From: Lachnoclostridium sp.
GTDB lineage: Bacteria; Bacillota; Clostridia; Lachnospirales; Lachnospiraceae
DNA length: 55,703 nucleotides
Reading direction: 5' to 3'
Assembly (NCBI GenBank): GCA_023664665.1
Contig: JAMPEY010000021.1
Location: forward strand, 1-55,703
Position numbers and translations under genes: made by a program. Positions 1 to 9,001 of the stretch are shown here, in pieces (the first letter of the stretch is position 1; each line of letters begins with the position of its first letter). Below the pieces are notes generated by a model. The model was not told the origin of the DNA, made no database searches, and worked only from the letters and a program-made list of their open reading frames with translations.

Positions 1-121
1 TGAAATAAAGGGAAGTCCCTTCCAACAATGTGGGATCGACATATCCAAGCAGCCAATCTCCAATGCCAAAACACAGGCAGCCGATGATTCCGAAAATATA
101 GTATTTCTTCTGCAAAATCAT
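1..121 (-). CDS. DUF6796-like membrane protein, N-terminal fragment (runs off window)
   Basis: An open frame starts at an ATG at 121, behind a GGAGAGGGAAATT ribosome site, and runs off the left edge. The 40 visible residues begin MILQKKYYIFGIIG and include GIGDWLLGYVDP, a first membrane helix followed by a G-D-(W/I)-L motif. The same motif (CAIGDILFDL) occurs in the next gene upstream, so the two look like paralogues of a small integral membrane family that I recall as DUF6796. Function is unknown and only the first helix is visible. Confidence 0.55.
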   Translation of the reverse strand, partial: MILQKKYYIFGIIGCLCFGIGDWLLGYVDPTLLEGTSLYF

Positions 122-219
122 AATTTCCCTCTCCTTTCCACTTCGTACAGAAACTTCTCAGTGCAGTTTCCCATCCATACAGAAAACTGTTTCATCCATT
201 CAAACAACCCTCCGATGCA

Positions 220-716
220 TTACAGTAAACTTACAATTCCAATTACCCCAAACATCCCCATACCAAGACTGGGCATGATAATCCCCGGAAGATCGCAGAA
301 ACGATCCGAATTCAACTTTCTCAGCCCCACACCTATAAATAGGAATACAAAAGGATTTAACAGCACAAACCATTTGGGAACCGCAAGGTAGCCCATTAAT
401 ATTGCTGCAGCCACACATACCGTTGCCACAAGCATAAATCCGTATCCGCAAACCGCCACTACCGCCGCCAGCTTTGTGTTTACAGGCTGTATCTGATTTA
501 CCAGTGGCAAAAATCCAAAGCCCAACAACACATCTCCAACAAATGCCACGGATATGGACGCCCCAAATCTCCAATATGCCATATGCATCCAGTTACTGTC
601 GATATTTTTGGATGTTCCGAGTTTCTTGTTCCCTCTGCCTCTTAAATCAAACAGAATATCTCCTATGGCACAGAGAATCCCCCTGCCAAACCTAAAATTG
701 AAAAAATCATATTCAT
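220..716 (-). pseudogene. DUF6796-like membrane protein, frameshifted near the start
   Basis: The natural start is the ATG at 716, behind a strong GGGAGGTG site, giving MNMIFSILGLAGG. That frame hits a stop a few codons later. At a run of five G (minus strand; C 679-683) the sequence must shift frame to continue as ILCAIGDILFDL and then through several hydrophobic helices to a stop at 220. A sixth G would restore one frame. The restored product (~165 aa) also seems short, perhaps lacking a stretch between residues ~75 and ~95. It could be a sequencing error or phase-variable tract, but the neighbours are also decayed. Confidence 0.6.
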
Positions 717-904
717 TGTTGTATTCACCTCCCTCTACAGATTTCATCTCTTTCTTTGCACAACCAATTTATTTGAAATATTTTTCACCACCGGCATGCT
801 GAACCTCATTTCTGCCCTTCTATGGCATTCAGATTAAATAAGCGCCCCAATCCCCAACCTTTGGTGCGGTAGCTTTTCTGCCTATGAAAGCATAAACCGT
901 CTGC

Positions 905-1075
905 TCAGTTGAAAGGCCACGGGATACAACGGTTTACCCTGCCTTTTTCAAATGCCGCACCTCTTCCCACAATCACCGCAATTACGGTTACGGCAATAAT
1001 CACCGCAACATAAACCGGACCCACGCCCATCATCGGAAGGTGTTTCTTATTAACATAAGGCTGTTGTTTTTTCAT
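905..1075 (-). pseudogene. Isoprenylcysteine carboxyl methyltransferase-like, N-terminal remnant
   Basis: The 56-aa frame starts at the ATG at 1075, behind a good GGAGGGAGG site. It begins MKKQQPYVNKKHLPMMGVGP and contains one hydrophobic helix (VYVAVIIAVTVIAVIV). The MGVGP-x-Y-V start followed by a helix resembles the N-terminus of the membrane-bound ICMT-like methyltransferases of clostridia, which are about 180-220 aa with their catalytic part in the C-terminal half. That half is absent: the frame ends at 905, right after GRGAAFEKGRV. Family assignment is from memory and tentative. Confidence 0.4.
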
Positions 1076-1137
1076 GGATACCTCCCTCCTTTCTGCGTCA
1101 AAAAGGGATACTGTTAAACAGTATGCCACCTTGCATT

Positions 1138-1507
1138 TTATGGCATGTTCCTCCGCAAGGAATCCCACACCGGCATGGATACATCCGCAGATGCTTCCGC
1201 CGCCGACCTGCGCAGTTCCTCCCATGCCCTGTCAAGAAAGGACATCTCGCTGACCGCATGGGCACAGTGGTCTGTTACCGCCAGCCGCCCCAACGGTGTT
1301 TTGCACATCACAAACATGGCAGCCTGTAACTTTCACTTCGTCTGTTGTCGTTTTCCTTTGCAGATAGTGCCGGATCACAAGCCCCCGCTTTTCTAAAGTG
1401 TCTTTCCACTTCCCTCTGGCAAGCAATGTCACATCATTTCCGCCCTTTTTCAAAATATGAGCCAATTCGCAACCTATCATGCCTGCGCCATAAACTAACA
1501 ATTTCAT
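1138..1507 (-). pseudogene. Ketopantoate reductase-like (PanE/ApbA) gene with internal deletion
   Basis: The start is ATG 1507 (GGTAAGGG upstream). The N-terminal ~65 residues begin MKLLVYGAGMIGCELAH, a Rossmann GxGxxG motif, followed by DVTLLARGKW, typical of PanE-like NADPH-dependent reductases. Near 1310 the coding register changes. In the next frame the sequence continues as LAVTDHCAHAVSEMSFLD and ends WDSLRRNMP at 1138, which resembles the family C-terminus. The middle (~180 residues including the catalytic region) is missing, so the two ends were joined out of frame by a deletion. No functional enzyme is expected. Confidence 0.6.
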
Positions 1508-1565
1508 AATCAATACCCTTACCTATTTTACTGCCCTGTCTTTGATTCCCTCAATTATCCAACCA

Positions 1566-3299
1566 CTAAATTTTCCATCCCACGGCAAGTTCGCGGACAT
1601 CGACAAACCGCTTGTAAATCCCGTTTCTTTGCATCAATTCTTCATGCCTGCCCTGCTCCACGATCCTGCCCCGGTCAACCACAAGAATCTGATCGGCATT
1701 ACGCACGGTTTTCAGGCGGTGGGCTATCATTATAATCGTTTTTTCTCTGGTCAGCGCATCGATTGCCTCTACCAATTCCTTTTCGTTTTCCGGGTCAACA
1801 TTCGCGGTTGCTTCATCCAAAATAATAATCGGCGCATCCTTCATGATGGCACGGGCTATGGATATTCTCTGTTTCTCCCCGCCGGAGAGGCTGGCGCCGC
1901 CCTCCCCAATCTTCGTTTCATATCCTTCCGGGAGCTGCATAATAAAATCATGACAGCAGGCAGCTTTTGCCGCTTCTATCACCCGTTCCATGCTCGCCTG
2001 CGGCTGTCCGAAACGGATATTGTTGGCTATGGTATCCTGAAACAGATAAACATTCTGAAAAACAAAACTGAAATTCTTCATCAGACTGTCATAACTGTAA
2101 TCTTTCACATCCATTCCGCCCAGTTTCACGCTGCCCTCCTGCACATCCCAGAACCGGGAAATCAAATGGCACAGGGTAGTCTTGCCGCCACCGCTGGAAC
2201 CGACAATGGCTGTGGTGGTCTTTTCCGGAATATGCACGGAAATCCCGTCAATGATTTTCCTCTTATCATAAGAAAAGCTGATATTTTCCACATCAATGTC
2301 AAAATGCCGGGGCACGACATCCTGCCCTTCGGTATCCATCGGCGCGAGTTCAAGGATTGCCTGCGCCTGATCCACGCTGAGGTCAACCGCCCGCAACAGG
2401 GCGGAATAGTTCCCGGCGCTGTCAAGACTGGAGTAAACCAGGAACGAACTGATTAACATGACAATACAGGTCAAAAGCTCCATACTTCCATCAAAATAAA
2501 ATTGCAGGGACAATACACACATGACAATCCCCGTCATTTTCGTGACAAAGTTCTGCAGCGCCATATAGGGAATGAAGCAAAATTCCATCTTTGTATTGAC
2601 CGTAACGCTCCCATCAATGGCATGTCTCAATTTTTCGCTTTTATCCCCCGTCAGATTAAAAGCCTTCACTTCCGAAATGCCCTGAATGTATTCCAATACC
2701 TTTTCCACCAATCCCGTATCTGCGGCTATCTTTTTCGGCGCCATCTCATTGGAAGCCTTCTGCAGTCCGCTGTTTACAAAGAAAAACAAAAGCAGTCCCG
2801 CCAAGACTACCAGCCCGATGCGCCAGTCAAGGACAAGCAGCATCGCAGCAATCAAGGCGGTAGCCAGAATGCCTGAGGTGGTCATCATCACCACACGAGT
2901 CGCGATATTAGCCAGATTCTCCATGGTATTCGTTGTCACGGAAGTAATATAGCCCAGACTGTTTTGGTTAAAATAACCCATGGGCAGATAGCGGAGATGC
3001 TCCGCAATCTCAATCCGTTTACCGGCACAGGTATCATATCCCGCCTCGGTCTGCAGCATGGTGGAGCGGTATTTTACCACGGAACCGCCCGCAATGCCAA
3101 ACAGCATAATGCCGAGACTTGCCAGAATGACTCCGTTTGTCACACGCCCCTCTATAACCGCCCCCAGCATGACCTCGATTGCCGGTATCTTTAATGCTTC
3201 AAAAAATGCCAATAGTACGCCAAATGCCACGGACAGATAGAATTTCCTTTTATTCTCGCCCCCACAAAAATCAAAAAATTTCTTTAATATTTTAAGCAT
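1566..3299 (-). CDS. ABC exporter half-transporter, permease plus ATPase (second subunit)
   Basis: 577 aa: an N-terminal six-helix transmembrane domain (~1-310) and a C-terminal nucleotide-binding domain with Walker A VGSSGGGKTTL, signature LSGGEKQR, Walker B IIILDEATANVDPENE and an H-loop (AHRLKTV). The DEATA-x-x-DPENE form, rather than the usual DEATSALD, recalls the IrtAB/YbtPQ siderophore-type ABC group; that placement is from memory. I start it at ATG 3299 (MLKILKKFF) because GGAGGGG lies six bases upstream. It overlaps the partner gene by 8 bp, so the two are translationally coupled and probably form a heterodimer. Confidence 0.88.
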   Translation of the reverse strand: MLKILKKFFDFCGGENKRKFYLSVAFGVLLAFFEALKIPAIEVMLGAVIEGRVTNGVILASLGIMLFGIAGGSVVKYRSTMLQTEAGYDTCAGKRIEIAEHLRYLPMGYFNQNSLGYITSVTTNTMENLANIATRVVMMTTSGILATALIAAMLLVLDWRIGLVVLAGLLLFFFVNSGLQKASNEMAPKKIAADTGLVEKVLEYIQGISEVKAFNLTGDKSEKLRHAIDGSVTVNTKMEFCFIPYMALQNFVTKMTGIVMCVLSLQFYFDGSMELLTCIVMLISSFLVYSSLDSAGNYSALLRAVDLSVDQAQAILELAPMDTEGQDVVPRHFDIDVENISFSYDKRKIIDGISVHIPEKTTTAIVGSSGGGKTTLCHLISRFWDVQEGSVKLGGMDVKDYSYDSLMKNFSFVFQNVYLFQDTIANNIRFGQPQASMERVIEAAKAACCHDFIMQLPEGYETKIGEGGASLSGGEKQRISIARAIMKDAPIIILDEATANVDPENEKELVEAIDALTREKTIIMIAHRLKTVRNADQILVVDRGRIVEQGRHEELMQRNGIYKRFVDVRELAVGWKI

Positions 3300-5109
3300 T
3301 TGCCACCCCTCCAATCTCCGCAGGCCTATCTGGCCTGTTTGGCCTATCTGGCCTGTCTGACTTGTCTGCCCTGTCTTTCACCGATATGTGCGCCTCCCAC
3401 ATATCCCTGTACAGACCGTTTTTCGCCAGAAGTTCTCCATGAGTACCTTGGGCTTCCAACTTTCCGTCTTTCACCACGAAAATCCGGTCAGAATCTACTA
3501 TGGTAGAGAGACGATGGGCAATGACAATCAGCGTTTTTCCTTTTACTAATGTTGCCACTGCGGATTGTATTACCGCTTCGTTCTCCGGGTCGGTGTATGC
3601 AGTTGCTTCATCCAGAATCACAATCGGCGCATCCTTTAGCATTGCGCGGGCAATGGCAATCCTCTGACGCTCCCCGCCGGACAGATGACCCCCTGCTCCG
3701 CCTGCAGGCGTATCATACCCTTTTTCCAGACCCATGATAAATTCATGGCATCCGCTGCGTTTTGCGGCATCCTCCACTTCCGCGTCGGTAGCTCCTTTTC
3801 TTCCCATACGGATATTCTCCCGGATTGTATCATCAAATAAATAATTGTCCTGAGAGACATAAGCTATCATCTGATTATATTCCTGCAGTGGGATTTCCCG
3901 GATATCCACGCCGCCCACGGAAATGCTTCCGCCATCCACATCCCACAGGGATGCCATGAGTTTGACCAGCGTAGACTTGCCGGAATCGGAAGGACCCACA
4001 ATGGCATTTACCGTCCCCTCCCTGATTTCCAGACTGATACCGTGAAGCACTTCCTTTGCGTGATAGCCGAAGCGGATATTTTCCGCTTTCATATCATAAT
4101 GTTCCGGCAGCCTGCCTGTCTCCTGCGGTCTCTGCAGCTCTTCCTGTGTCAGGATAGCAGCCACTTCGCCGATGATCGACTGCATCTGGCGCATATCATC
4201 GCTGTAGGACATACAAGTGATGAGGGGTGCAATCAATCCTACCGAAACCATGATAATCAGGATAAAATCTGCCGGAGAAAGGCTCCCGTTTTTTATAAAC
4301 AGTCCGCCGATGGGCAGTACGGCAACCATCGTGCTGGGCATGACCAGCATTGCGATTGTAAAAGGCACATTACAGGTGCGCATCCAATCCACAAAACAGT
4401 CGGAACCTTCCTTTGCCGCTATGACAAAACGCTCATAAGAACTCTTCGCCTTGCCGAATGCCTTGATCACCTCGATACCGTTTATGTATTCCACCGCCAC
4501 ATCGTTCAGCGCTTTTGTCTTGACAATGGTGTTTTGATAGTATTTATCATAGCCAACCATCATCCCCATATAACAGAGCATCCCAAGCGGCACCGTGACA
4601 AGAGACGCCAGCGCCATGCGCCAGTCAATGGTAAACAGATACACTATGAGCACTGCCGGAGCAAGCAGATTGGAAGTAAATTCCGGCAATATATGGGCAA
4701 GTGTCACCTCTATGCTGTCCACCCGCTCCACAATAATATTTTTCAGGCTGCCGGAGGCTGTATCCAGAACTGTCCCCAGCGGCAGACGCGCCAGCTTATC
4801 CAGAAGGCGCTTACGAATATTCCCCAGCACATAAAATGTGGCTTTATGGGATAAAGATGTAGAAATTGCATGAAATACCACTTTCCCTGTCCACAAGGCA
4901 GCCATGATGAGACAGTCCGCCATATAGGAGGATACCTCCCTGTTTCCTTCTACAAGCCTCCGAATCATATGCCCCATAATAATAAACGGCGCCGTTGCGC
5001 ACAATACTCCCACGGCTGCGGCTGCCACACTGGCAATATACAGTGCTTTCCGCTCCGCCGCAAATTCAAATATCCAGCTCCAGGCAGAACGCGCTTTTTC
5101 TTTTTTCAT
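3292..5109 (-). CDS. ABC exporter half-transporter, permease plus ATPase (first subunit)
   Basis: 605 aa with an N-terminal transmembrane domain (~1-320) and an ATPase domain carrying VGPSDSGKSTL, LSGGERQR, VILDEATAYTDPENE and AHRLSTI. It partners the gene at 1566-3299. Start ATG 5109 lies six bases after GGAGG; the ATG at 5115 abuts that site. The C-terminus carries an unusual low-complexity tail (DRADKSDRPDRPNRPDRP) encoded by an imperfect 18-bp repeat around 3320-3375. Expression probably starts at the operator-overlapped promoter at 5225-5253. Substrate unknown; siderophore, peptide or drug are possible. Confidence 0.88.
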   Translation of the reverse strand: MKKEKARSAWSWIFEFAAERKALYIASVAAAAVGVLCATAPFIIMGHMIRRLVEGNREVSSYMADCLIMAALWTGKVVFHAISTSLSHKATFYVLGNIRKRLLDKLARLPLGTVLDTASGSLKNIIVERVDSIEVTLAHILPEFTSNLLAPAVLIVYLFTIDWRMALASLVTVPLGMLCYMGMMVGYDKYYQNTIVKTKALNDVAVEYINGIEVIKAFGKAKSSYERFVIAAKEGSDCFVDWMRTCNVPFTIAMLVMPSTMVAVLPIGGLFIKNGSLSPADFILIIMVSVGLIAPLITCMSYSDDMRQMQSIIGEVAAILTQEELQRPQETGRLPEHYDMKAENIRFGYHAKEVLHGISLEIREGTVNAIVGPSDSGKSTLVKLMASLWDVDGGSISVGGVDIREIPLQEYNQMIAYVSQDNYLFDDTIRENIRMGRKGATDAEVEDAAKRSGCHEFIMGLEKGYDTPAGGAGGHLSGGERQRIAIARAMLKDAPIVILDEATAYTDPENEAVIQSAVATLVKGKTLIVIAHRLSTIVDSDRIFVVKDGKLEAQGTHGELLAKNGLYRDMWEAHISVKDRADKSDRPDRPNRPDRPAEIGGVANA

Positions 5110-5200
5110 TTTCATCCTCCTTCCTCCTCCATCGCTTTCTCAACCTTTCTGTCAAGTTTTCCATAAGGTCTGGCGATTAGGAATTTTCTCTTGTATTATA

Positions 5201-5228
5201 GTTAGTTATAACTAACTACTCGTTAGTT
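5201..5228. promoter_or_regulatory. Palindromic operator, TetR-like, with extra half-site
   Basis: GTTAGTTATAACTAAC (5201-5216) is a perfect 16-bp palindrome. A third GTTAGTT half-site at 5222-5228 forms a second inverted repeat with AACTAAC at 5210-5216, spaced by 5 bp. It sits between the promoter at 5225-5253 and the ABC exporter genes, where a bound repressor would block transcription. The symmetry and the target suggest a TetR/AcrR repressor, but no regulator gene is adjacent. Confidence 0.6.
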
Positions 5229-5253
5229 TATCACACCTTCTATAGTATGTCAA
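5225..5253 (-). promoter_or_regulatory. Promoter of the ABC exporter genes
   Basis: On the minus strand, TTGACA (5248-5253) is followed after 17 bp by TAAACT (5225-5230). The -10 box and predicted start fall in the palindromic operator. A second TATAAT-like box (5196-5201) lies downstream but lacks a good -35. Confidence 0.6.
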
Positions 5254-5277
5254 GCAAGGCAATCTAAAAATAGTAAA

Positions 5278-5310
5278 GGCGACCCTGATATCTCCCGATT
5301 CAGCATCGCC
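5278..5310 (-). terminator. Probable terminator of the lysS operon
   Basis: About 30 bases after the lysS stop, the minus strand folds as GGCGA...TCGCC with an inner CTGA/TCAG pairing and is followed by TTTACTATTTTT. The stem is interrupted, so this is moderate evidence. Confidence 0.45.
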
Positions 5311-5340
5311 AATCCTCCACAAAAATGACTAGTTTCCGGC

Positions 5341-7473
5341 TTACCTATACTCCTCCATAGCTTTAGCCACATCCGCCTCGCAGCTTCTCATCGCCTGAAT
5401 GGTCTTGTCAAAAAGCTCTTCCAATTCCCAGCCGAGCCGCTCCGCTCCCTGAGCGATGACATCACGGGAACAGCCCGCCGCAAACTTCTTATCCTTAAAC
5501 TTTTTCTTAAGGCTGCTAACTTCCATGTCCATGGTGCTCTTAGAGGGGCGCATCAATGCGCAGGACCAGATTAACCCTGTCAGTTCATCCGCTGCAAAAA
5601 GCACCTTCTCCATCTCATGCTTAGGCTCTTCTTCGCTGCAGATTCCGTAGCCGTGGGAACAGATGGCATAAATCATATCCTCCCCCACTCCCGCTTCGCG
5701 TAAAAGCTCCGGTGCTTTCTTGCAGTGCTCCTGCGGATAAAGCTCAAAATCAATATCATGAAGAAGCCCTGTAATACCCCAGAAATCTTCCTCATCTGCA
5801 TACCCCAGCTCCTTTGCATACCAGCGCATCACGCCTTCTACCGTCAGGGCATGCTGGATATGGAAAGGCTCTTTATTATATTTTTTCAGCAGCTCCAATG
5901 CCTGCTCTCTGGAAAGGTTGCTTTTTCTTTCTTCCATGCTTACTTCCTTCTTTTCTGTTTTGGTATGGGAAGCAGATGGCTTCTCCAGACTCTTCATCGT
6001 CGGGAACAGCAATACATCCCTGATGGCAGGAGAATTTGTAAGTAACATCACCAACCTATCGATACCGTAACCGATACCTCCCGTGGGCGGCATTCCAATC
6101 TCCAGCGCATTCAGGAAATCTTCATCCGTATGGTTTGCTTCCTCGTCCCCTTGGGCAAACTGCTTTTCCTGCTCTTCAAAGCGGTGCCTCTGGTCAATGG
6201 GGTCATTTAACTCGGAATAAGCATTGCACATTTCGCGCCCATAGATAAACAGCTCAAAACGCTCCACATAGTCCGGCTTGTCCGGCTTTCTCTTGGTCAG
6301 AGGGGAAATCTCCACCGGATGGTCCATGATAAAGGTGGGCTGAATCAGATGCTCCTCCACAAATTCGTCAAAGAACAGATTCAGAATATCGCCCTTTGCA
6401 TGGCGCAGCTCATAATGAACGCCCTTCTCGTCCGCAGCTTTCCTTGCCGCCTCGGTATCGGGAATCGCATCAAAGTCCACTCCGGTATATTTTTTCACTG
6501 CCTCAACCATAGTAAGCCTCTCAAAAGGCTTTCCAAGGTCAATCATTTCCTCCGCATAGGGAATTAATGTGGTTCCGCATACCTCCTGCGCCACATAGCG
6601 GAACATATTTTCCGTAAGCTCCATCATCCCGTAATAATCCGTATATGCCTGATACAGCTCCATCAGGGTAAACTCCGGATTGTGCCTGGTGTCCAGACCT
6701 TCGTTTCTGAATACTCTTCCTATCTCAAAAACTCTCTCCAATCCGCCTACAATCAATCTCTTCAAATAGAGTTCCAAAGAAATGCGCAGCTTCACATCTT
6801 CATCCAGCGAATTGTAATGGGTTTCAAAAGGCCTTGCCGCAGCGCCTCCCGCATTGGACACCAGCATGGGAGTTTCCACCTCAAGGAAACCTTCTCCCTC
6901 CAGATAACGGCGGATTGCGCTGATAATTTTGGAACGCTTTACAAAAGTGTCCTTCACTTCCGCATTCATAATCAAATCCGTATATCTCTGACGATAACGG
7001 ATATCTGTATTGGTCAATCCATGAAATTTTTCGGGTAAAATCTGCAGGCTCTTGGTCAAAAGCAGAATATCGGATGCATGGACAGAAATCTCCCCTGTCT
7101 GGGTCTTAAACACTTCGCCCTCGATGCCTACGATATCACCCACATCATACTTCTTAAAATCCGCATAGGATTCCTCACCTACGGAGTCCCTTGCCACATA
7201 GACCTGAATATCTCCGGCCAAATCCTGAATATTGCAAAAAGATGCCTTACCCATGATTCGTTTGGACATAATGCGCCCTGCAATGCGGACTGTCTTTCCC
7301 TCCGATTCCTCATAATGCGCCTTGATATCCGCACTATGGTGGGTCATATCATATTTTGTAATCAAAAAAGGGTCTTTCCCTGCCTCCTGCAGTGCCGCTA
7401 ATTTATCACGGCGCACCTTCAAAAGCTGGTTAATATCCTGTTCCTGAACATTTTCATTCGTTTTTTCTGACAT
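5341..7473 (-). CDS. lysS: Lysyl-tRNA synthetase (class II) fused to a C-terminal HD domain
   Basis: 710 aa. Residues ~1-503 are a complete class II LysRS: an OB-fold anticodon-binding domain ([12 protein letters not shown]), motif 2 ([11 protein letters not shown]) and motif 3 ([13 protein letters not shown]), ending at [11 protein letters not shown] where the family usually ends. A Lys/Ser-rich linker leads into ~200 residues of an HD-type phosphohydrolase domain: LLHDIDFE (H572-D573), a following CSHGYG and AADELTG. An internal ATG (5937, residue 513) behind AAGGAAG could also yield the HD domain alone. It follows greA by 51 bp with its own GGGAGG site. The HD substrate is unknown. Confidence 0.93.
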   Translation of the reverse strand: MSEKTNENVQEQDINQLLKVRRDKLAALQEAGKDPFLITKYDMTHHSADIKAHYEESEGKTVRIAGRIMSKRIMGKASFCNIQDLAGDIQVYVARDSVGEESYADFKKYDVGDIVGIEGEVFKTQTGEISVHASDILLLTKSLQILPEKFHGLTNTDIRYRQRYTDLIMNAEVKDTFVKRSKIISAIRRYLEGEGFLEVETPMLVSNAGGAAARPFETHYNSLDEDVKLRISLELYLKRLIVGGLERVFEIGRVFRNEGLDTRHNPEFTLMELYQAYTDYYGMMELTENMFRYVAQEVCGTTLIPYAEEMIDLGKPFERLTMVEAVKKYTGVDFDAIPDTEAARKAADEKGVHYELRHAKGDILNLFFDEFVEEHLIQPTFIMDHPVEISPLTKRKPDKPDYVERFELFIYGREMCNAYSELNDPIDQRHRFEEQEKQFAQGDEEANHTDEDFLNALEIGMPPTGGIGYGIDRLVMLLTNSPAIRDVLLFPTMKSLEKPSASHTKTEKKEVSMEERKSNLSREQALELLKKYNKEPFHIQHALTVEGVMRWYAKELGYADEEDFWGITGLLHDIDFELYPQEHCKKAPELLREAGVGEDMIYAICSHGYGICSEEEPKHEMEKVLFAADELTGLIWSCALMRPSKSTMDMEVSSLKKKFKDKKFAAGCSRDVIAQGAERLGWELEELFDKTIQAMRSCEADVAKAMEEYR

Positions 7474-7524
7474 GTCCGTGCCTCCCGCATATTGTCAAAT
7501 TTCAGCCGTATTGATTTCTATTTA

Positions 7525-8007
7525 TTAATTGCTTCTCTGAATCTCCAAAATCTTATAGGAAAATACGCCTGCCTGAGTCTCCACATCAACGGCGTCGCCT
7601 ACTTTTTTGCCGATCAGCGCCCTTCCCACAGGGCTTTCGTTGGAAATCTTGCCCTTCAAACTGTTCGCCTCAGTGGAACCCACAATTTTGTATTCCAATT
7701 CTTCGCTGTATTCAATGTCAAGAAGTCTGACCTTGCAGCCAATATTGATTTTATCCAAATCAACTTCGTCTTCCACGACAACTTCCGCATTCTTTAAAAT
7801 TTTCTCCAATTCTTCAATTCTTGCTTCAATATCGCGCTGCTCGTCCTTTGCCGCGTCATATTCCGCATTTTCGGACAAATCACCCTGCTCTCTCGCCTCC
7901 TTGATTTTCTGGGCAACCTCCTGCCTTTTGTTGACTTTCAGCTCGTGCAGCTCGTCCTCATACTTTCTTAAACCTTCATAAGTTAAAATATTTTTCTTTT
8001 CCTGCAT
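7525..8007 (-). CDS. greA: Transcription elongation factor GreA
   Basis: 160 aa, the usual family length. The N-terminal antiparallel coiled coil carries the tip motif EQGDLSENAEYDAAKDEQ, whose acidic residues stimulate transcript cleavage by backtracked RNA polymerase. The C-terminal FKBP-like domain includes NESPVGRALIGKKVGD. It lies between an unknown gene and lysS in a same-strand run. A TTGACA occurs upstream near 8060, but without a properly spaced -10. Confidence 0.96.
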   Translation of the reverse strand: MQEKKNILTYEGLRKYEDELHELKVNKRQEVAQKIKEAREQGDLSENAEYDAAKDEQRDIEARIEELEKILKNAEVVVEDEVDLDKINIGCKVRLLDIEYSEELEYKIVGSTEANSLKGKISNESPVGRALIGKKVGDAVDVETQAGVFSYKILEIQRSN

Positions 8008-8125
8008 TTCACAATATCCTTTCTGTTCTTATTCTCTATTTTATCTTATATTGCGTATGTCAAAACAATCCGTTCTATGGCATCAACTTGCGCTCATGGT
8101 ATTATACCCATTTTTTGAGAAAGTG

Positions 8126-8995
8126 TCAAGATTCCGTGCAAAATTGTATAGCAGTTTTCCATTCTTTCACCAATGAGAAATAATGTACCGCAGAGCCTCT
8201 CAGCTCAAACCGTCTCCTTTTTTCCTCCGATCCGTCAAAATCAAGCCAGACACTGCCCGGCGGCGCCCCTTGGAAAAACACTTTCTCGTCCCCGGAAAAA
8301 TCCAGAATATTACAGGGCAGCGCTCCCAAAACGGGGAGTTTTCTATAGCCGGCATCTCCCTCCAGAAAATGAGTGTCTGCTGCCAGACCGTATTCCTCAA
8401 ACAAAAACTCCAGAAGCTCCTGCAATTCTTCGTTAAACTCGCTTTCTCTCAAAAAAAACTTAAGGCTCTTCATCCTTTTTGCATACTTTGGCAGCACTTC
8501 CCAAAGGCAAGATGCATTGCCCAAAATCACATAATGGAGCAAATTACCGTTCTGCATAAGGTAATCCACCCACTTTTCTTCCCGGTAATCCGTAAACTGC
8601 CACTTGTTAAAGTAAGTAATCGGACTTTGGCATACGCAAAAACTATTACAGGACTCCCCCCACTGCTTGAAAATAAAGTCCAAAAGCTCCTGCCTTTGCA
8701 TTTCCCACGCTTTCTTTTGTTTTCTTCTGGCAAATATATTCCAAAACTTAAGATTTTCCAGCTTCCTTGAACAATTTTCCCTCTTATGCAATGGTTCCTT
8801 TTGCGCTTTCGTCCTGTAGTTTTCCTCCTTCGCCCTTGCCTCCTCAAAAGTATCCTGTAAAAGGGAGACTGCTCTGGGCGGCATCCCTATCTTCACCAGA
8901 TGATAAATGGGAAATTGGGATTCTGTCACTTTGCATTTAATGGCAGTTTTCGATGTTTCATGTTTTAAAGGATAAAAATATAATATAGTGTCCAT
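8126..8995 (-). CDS. Hypothetical protein between dusB and greA
   Basis: 289 aa, no recognised domain. It begins MDTILYFYPLKHETSKTA, has a basic, Lys/Arg-rich middle (~60-100) and a C-terminal half with aromatic-rich segments (SVWLDFDGSEEKRRRF). No signal peptide or membrane helix is evident, so it is probably cytoplasmic. It starts 6 bp after the dusB stop without a strong ribosome site, suggesting translational coupling. I recall similar unnamed proteins beside dusB/greA in Lachnospiraceae, but have no function to offer. Confidence 0.7.
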   Translation of the reverse strand: MDTILYFYPLKHETSKTAIKCKVTESQFPIYHLVKIGMPPRAVSLLQDTFEEARAKEENYRTKAQKEPLHKRENCSRKLENLKFWNIFARRKQKKAWEMQRQELLDFIFKQWGESCNSFCVCQSPITYFNKWQFTDYREEKWVDYLMQNGNLLHYVILGNASCLWEVLPKYAKRMKSLKFFLRESEFNEELQELLEFLFEEYGLAADTHFLEGDAGYRKLPVLGALPCNILDFSGDEKVFFQGAPPGSVWLDFDGSEEKRRRFELRGSAVHYFSLVKEWKTAIQFCTES

Positions 8996-9001
8996 GCTTC
9001 A

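Noticed and set aside
748..904. Possible remnant gene between the DUF6796-like and ICMT-like fragments
   Set aside because: Short minus-strand frames exist (one continues in the register of the ICMT-like fragment after its stop), but no family resemblance was recognised and no start signal is present.
1542..2456. 304-codon open frame on the plus strand
   Set aside because: It is antisense to the well-supported ABC transporter ATPase domain, and no motif is seen. Long antisense frames are common here because of third-position GC bias.
8040..8075. TTGACA with a TAAAAT upstream of greA
   Set aside because: The spacing is only 14 bp, too short for a normal sigma-A promoter, and greA is within a same-strand run.
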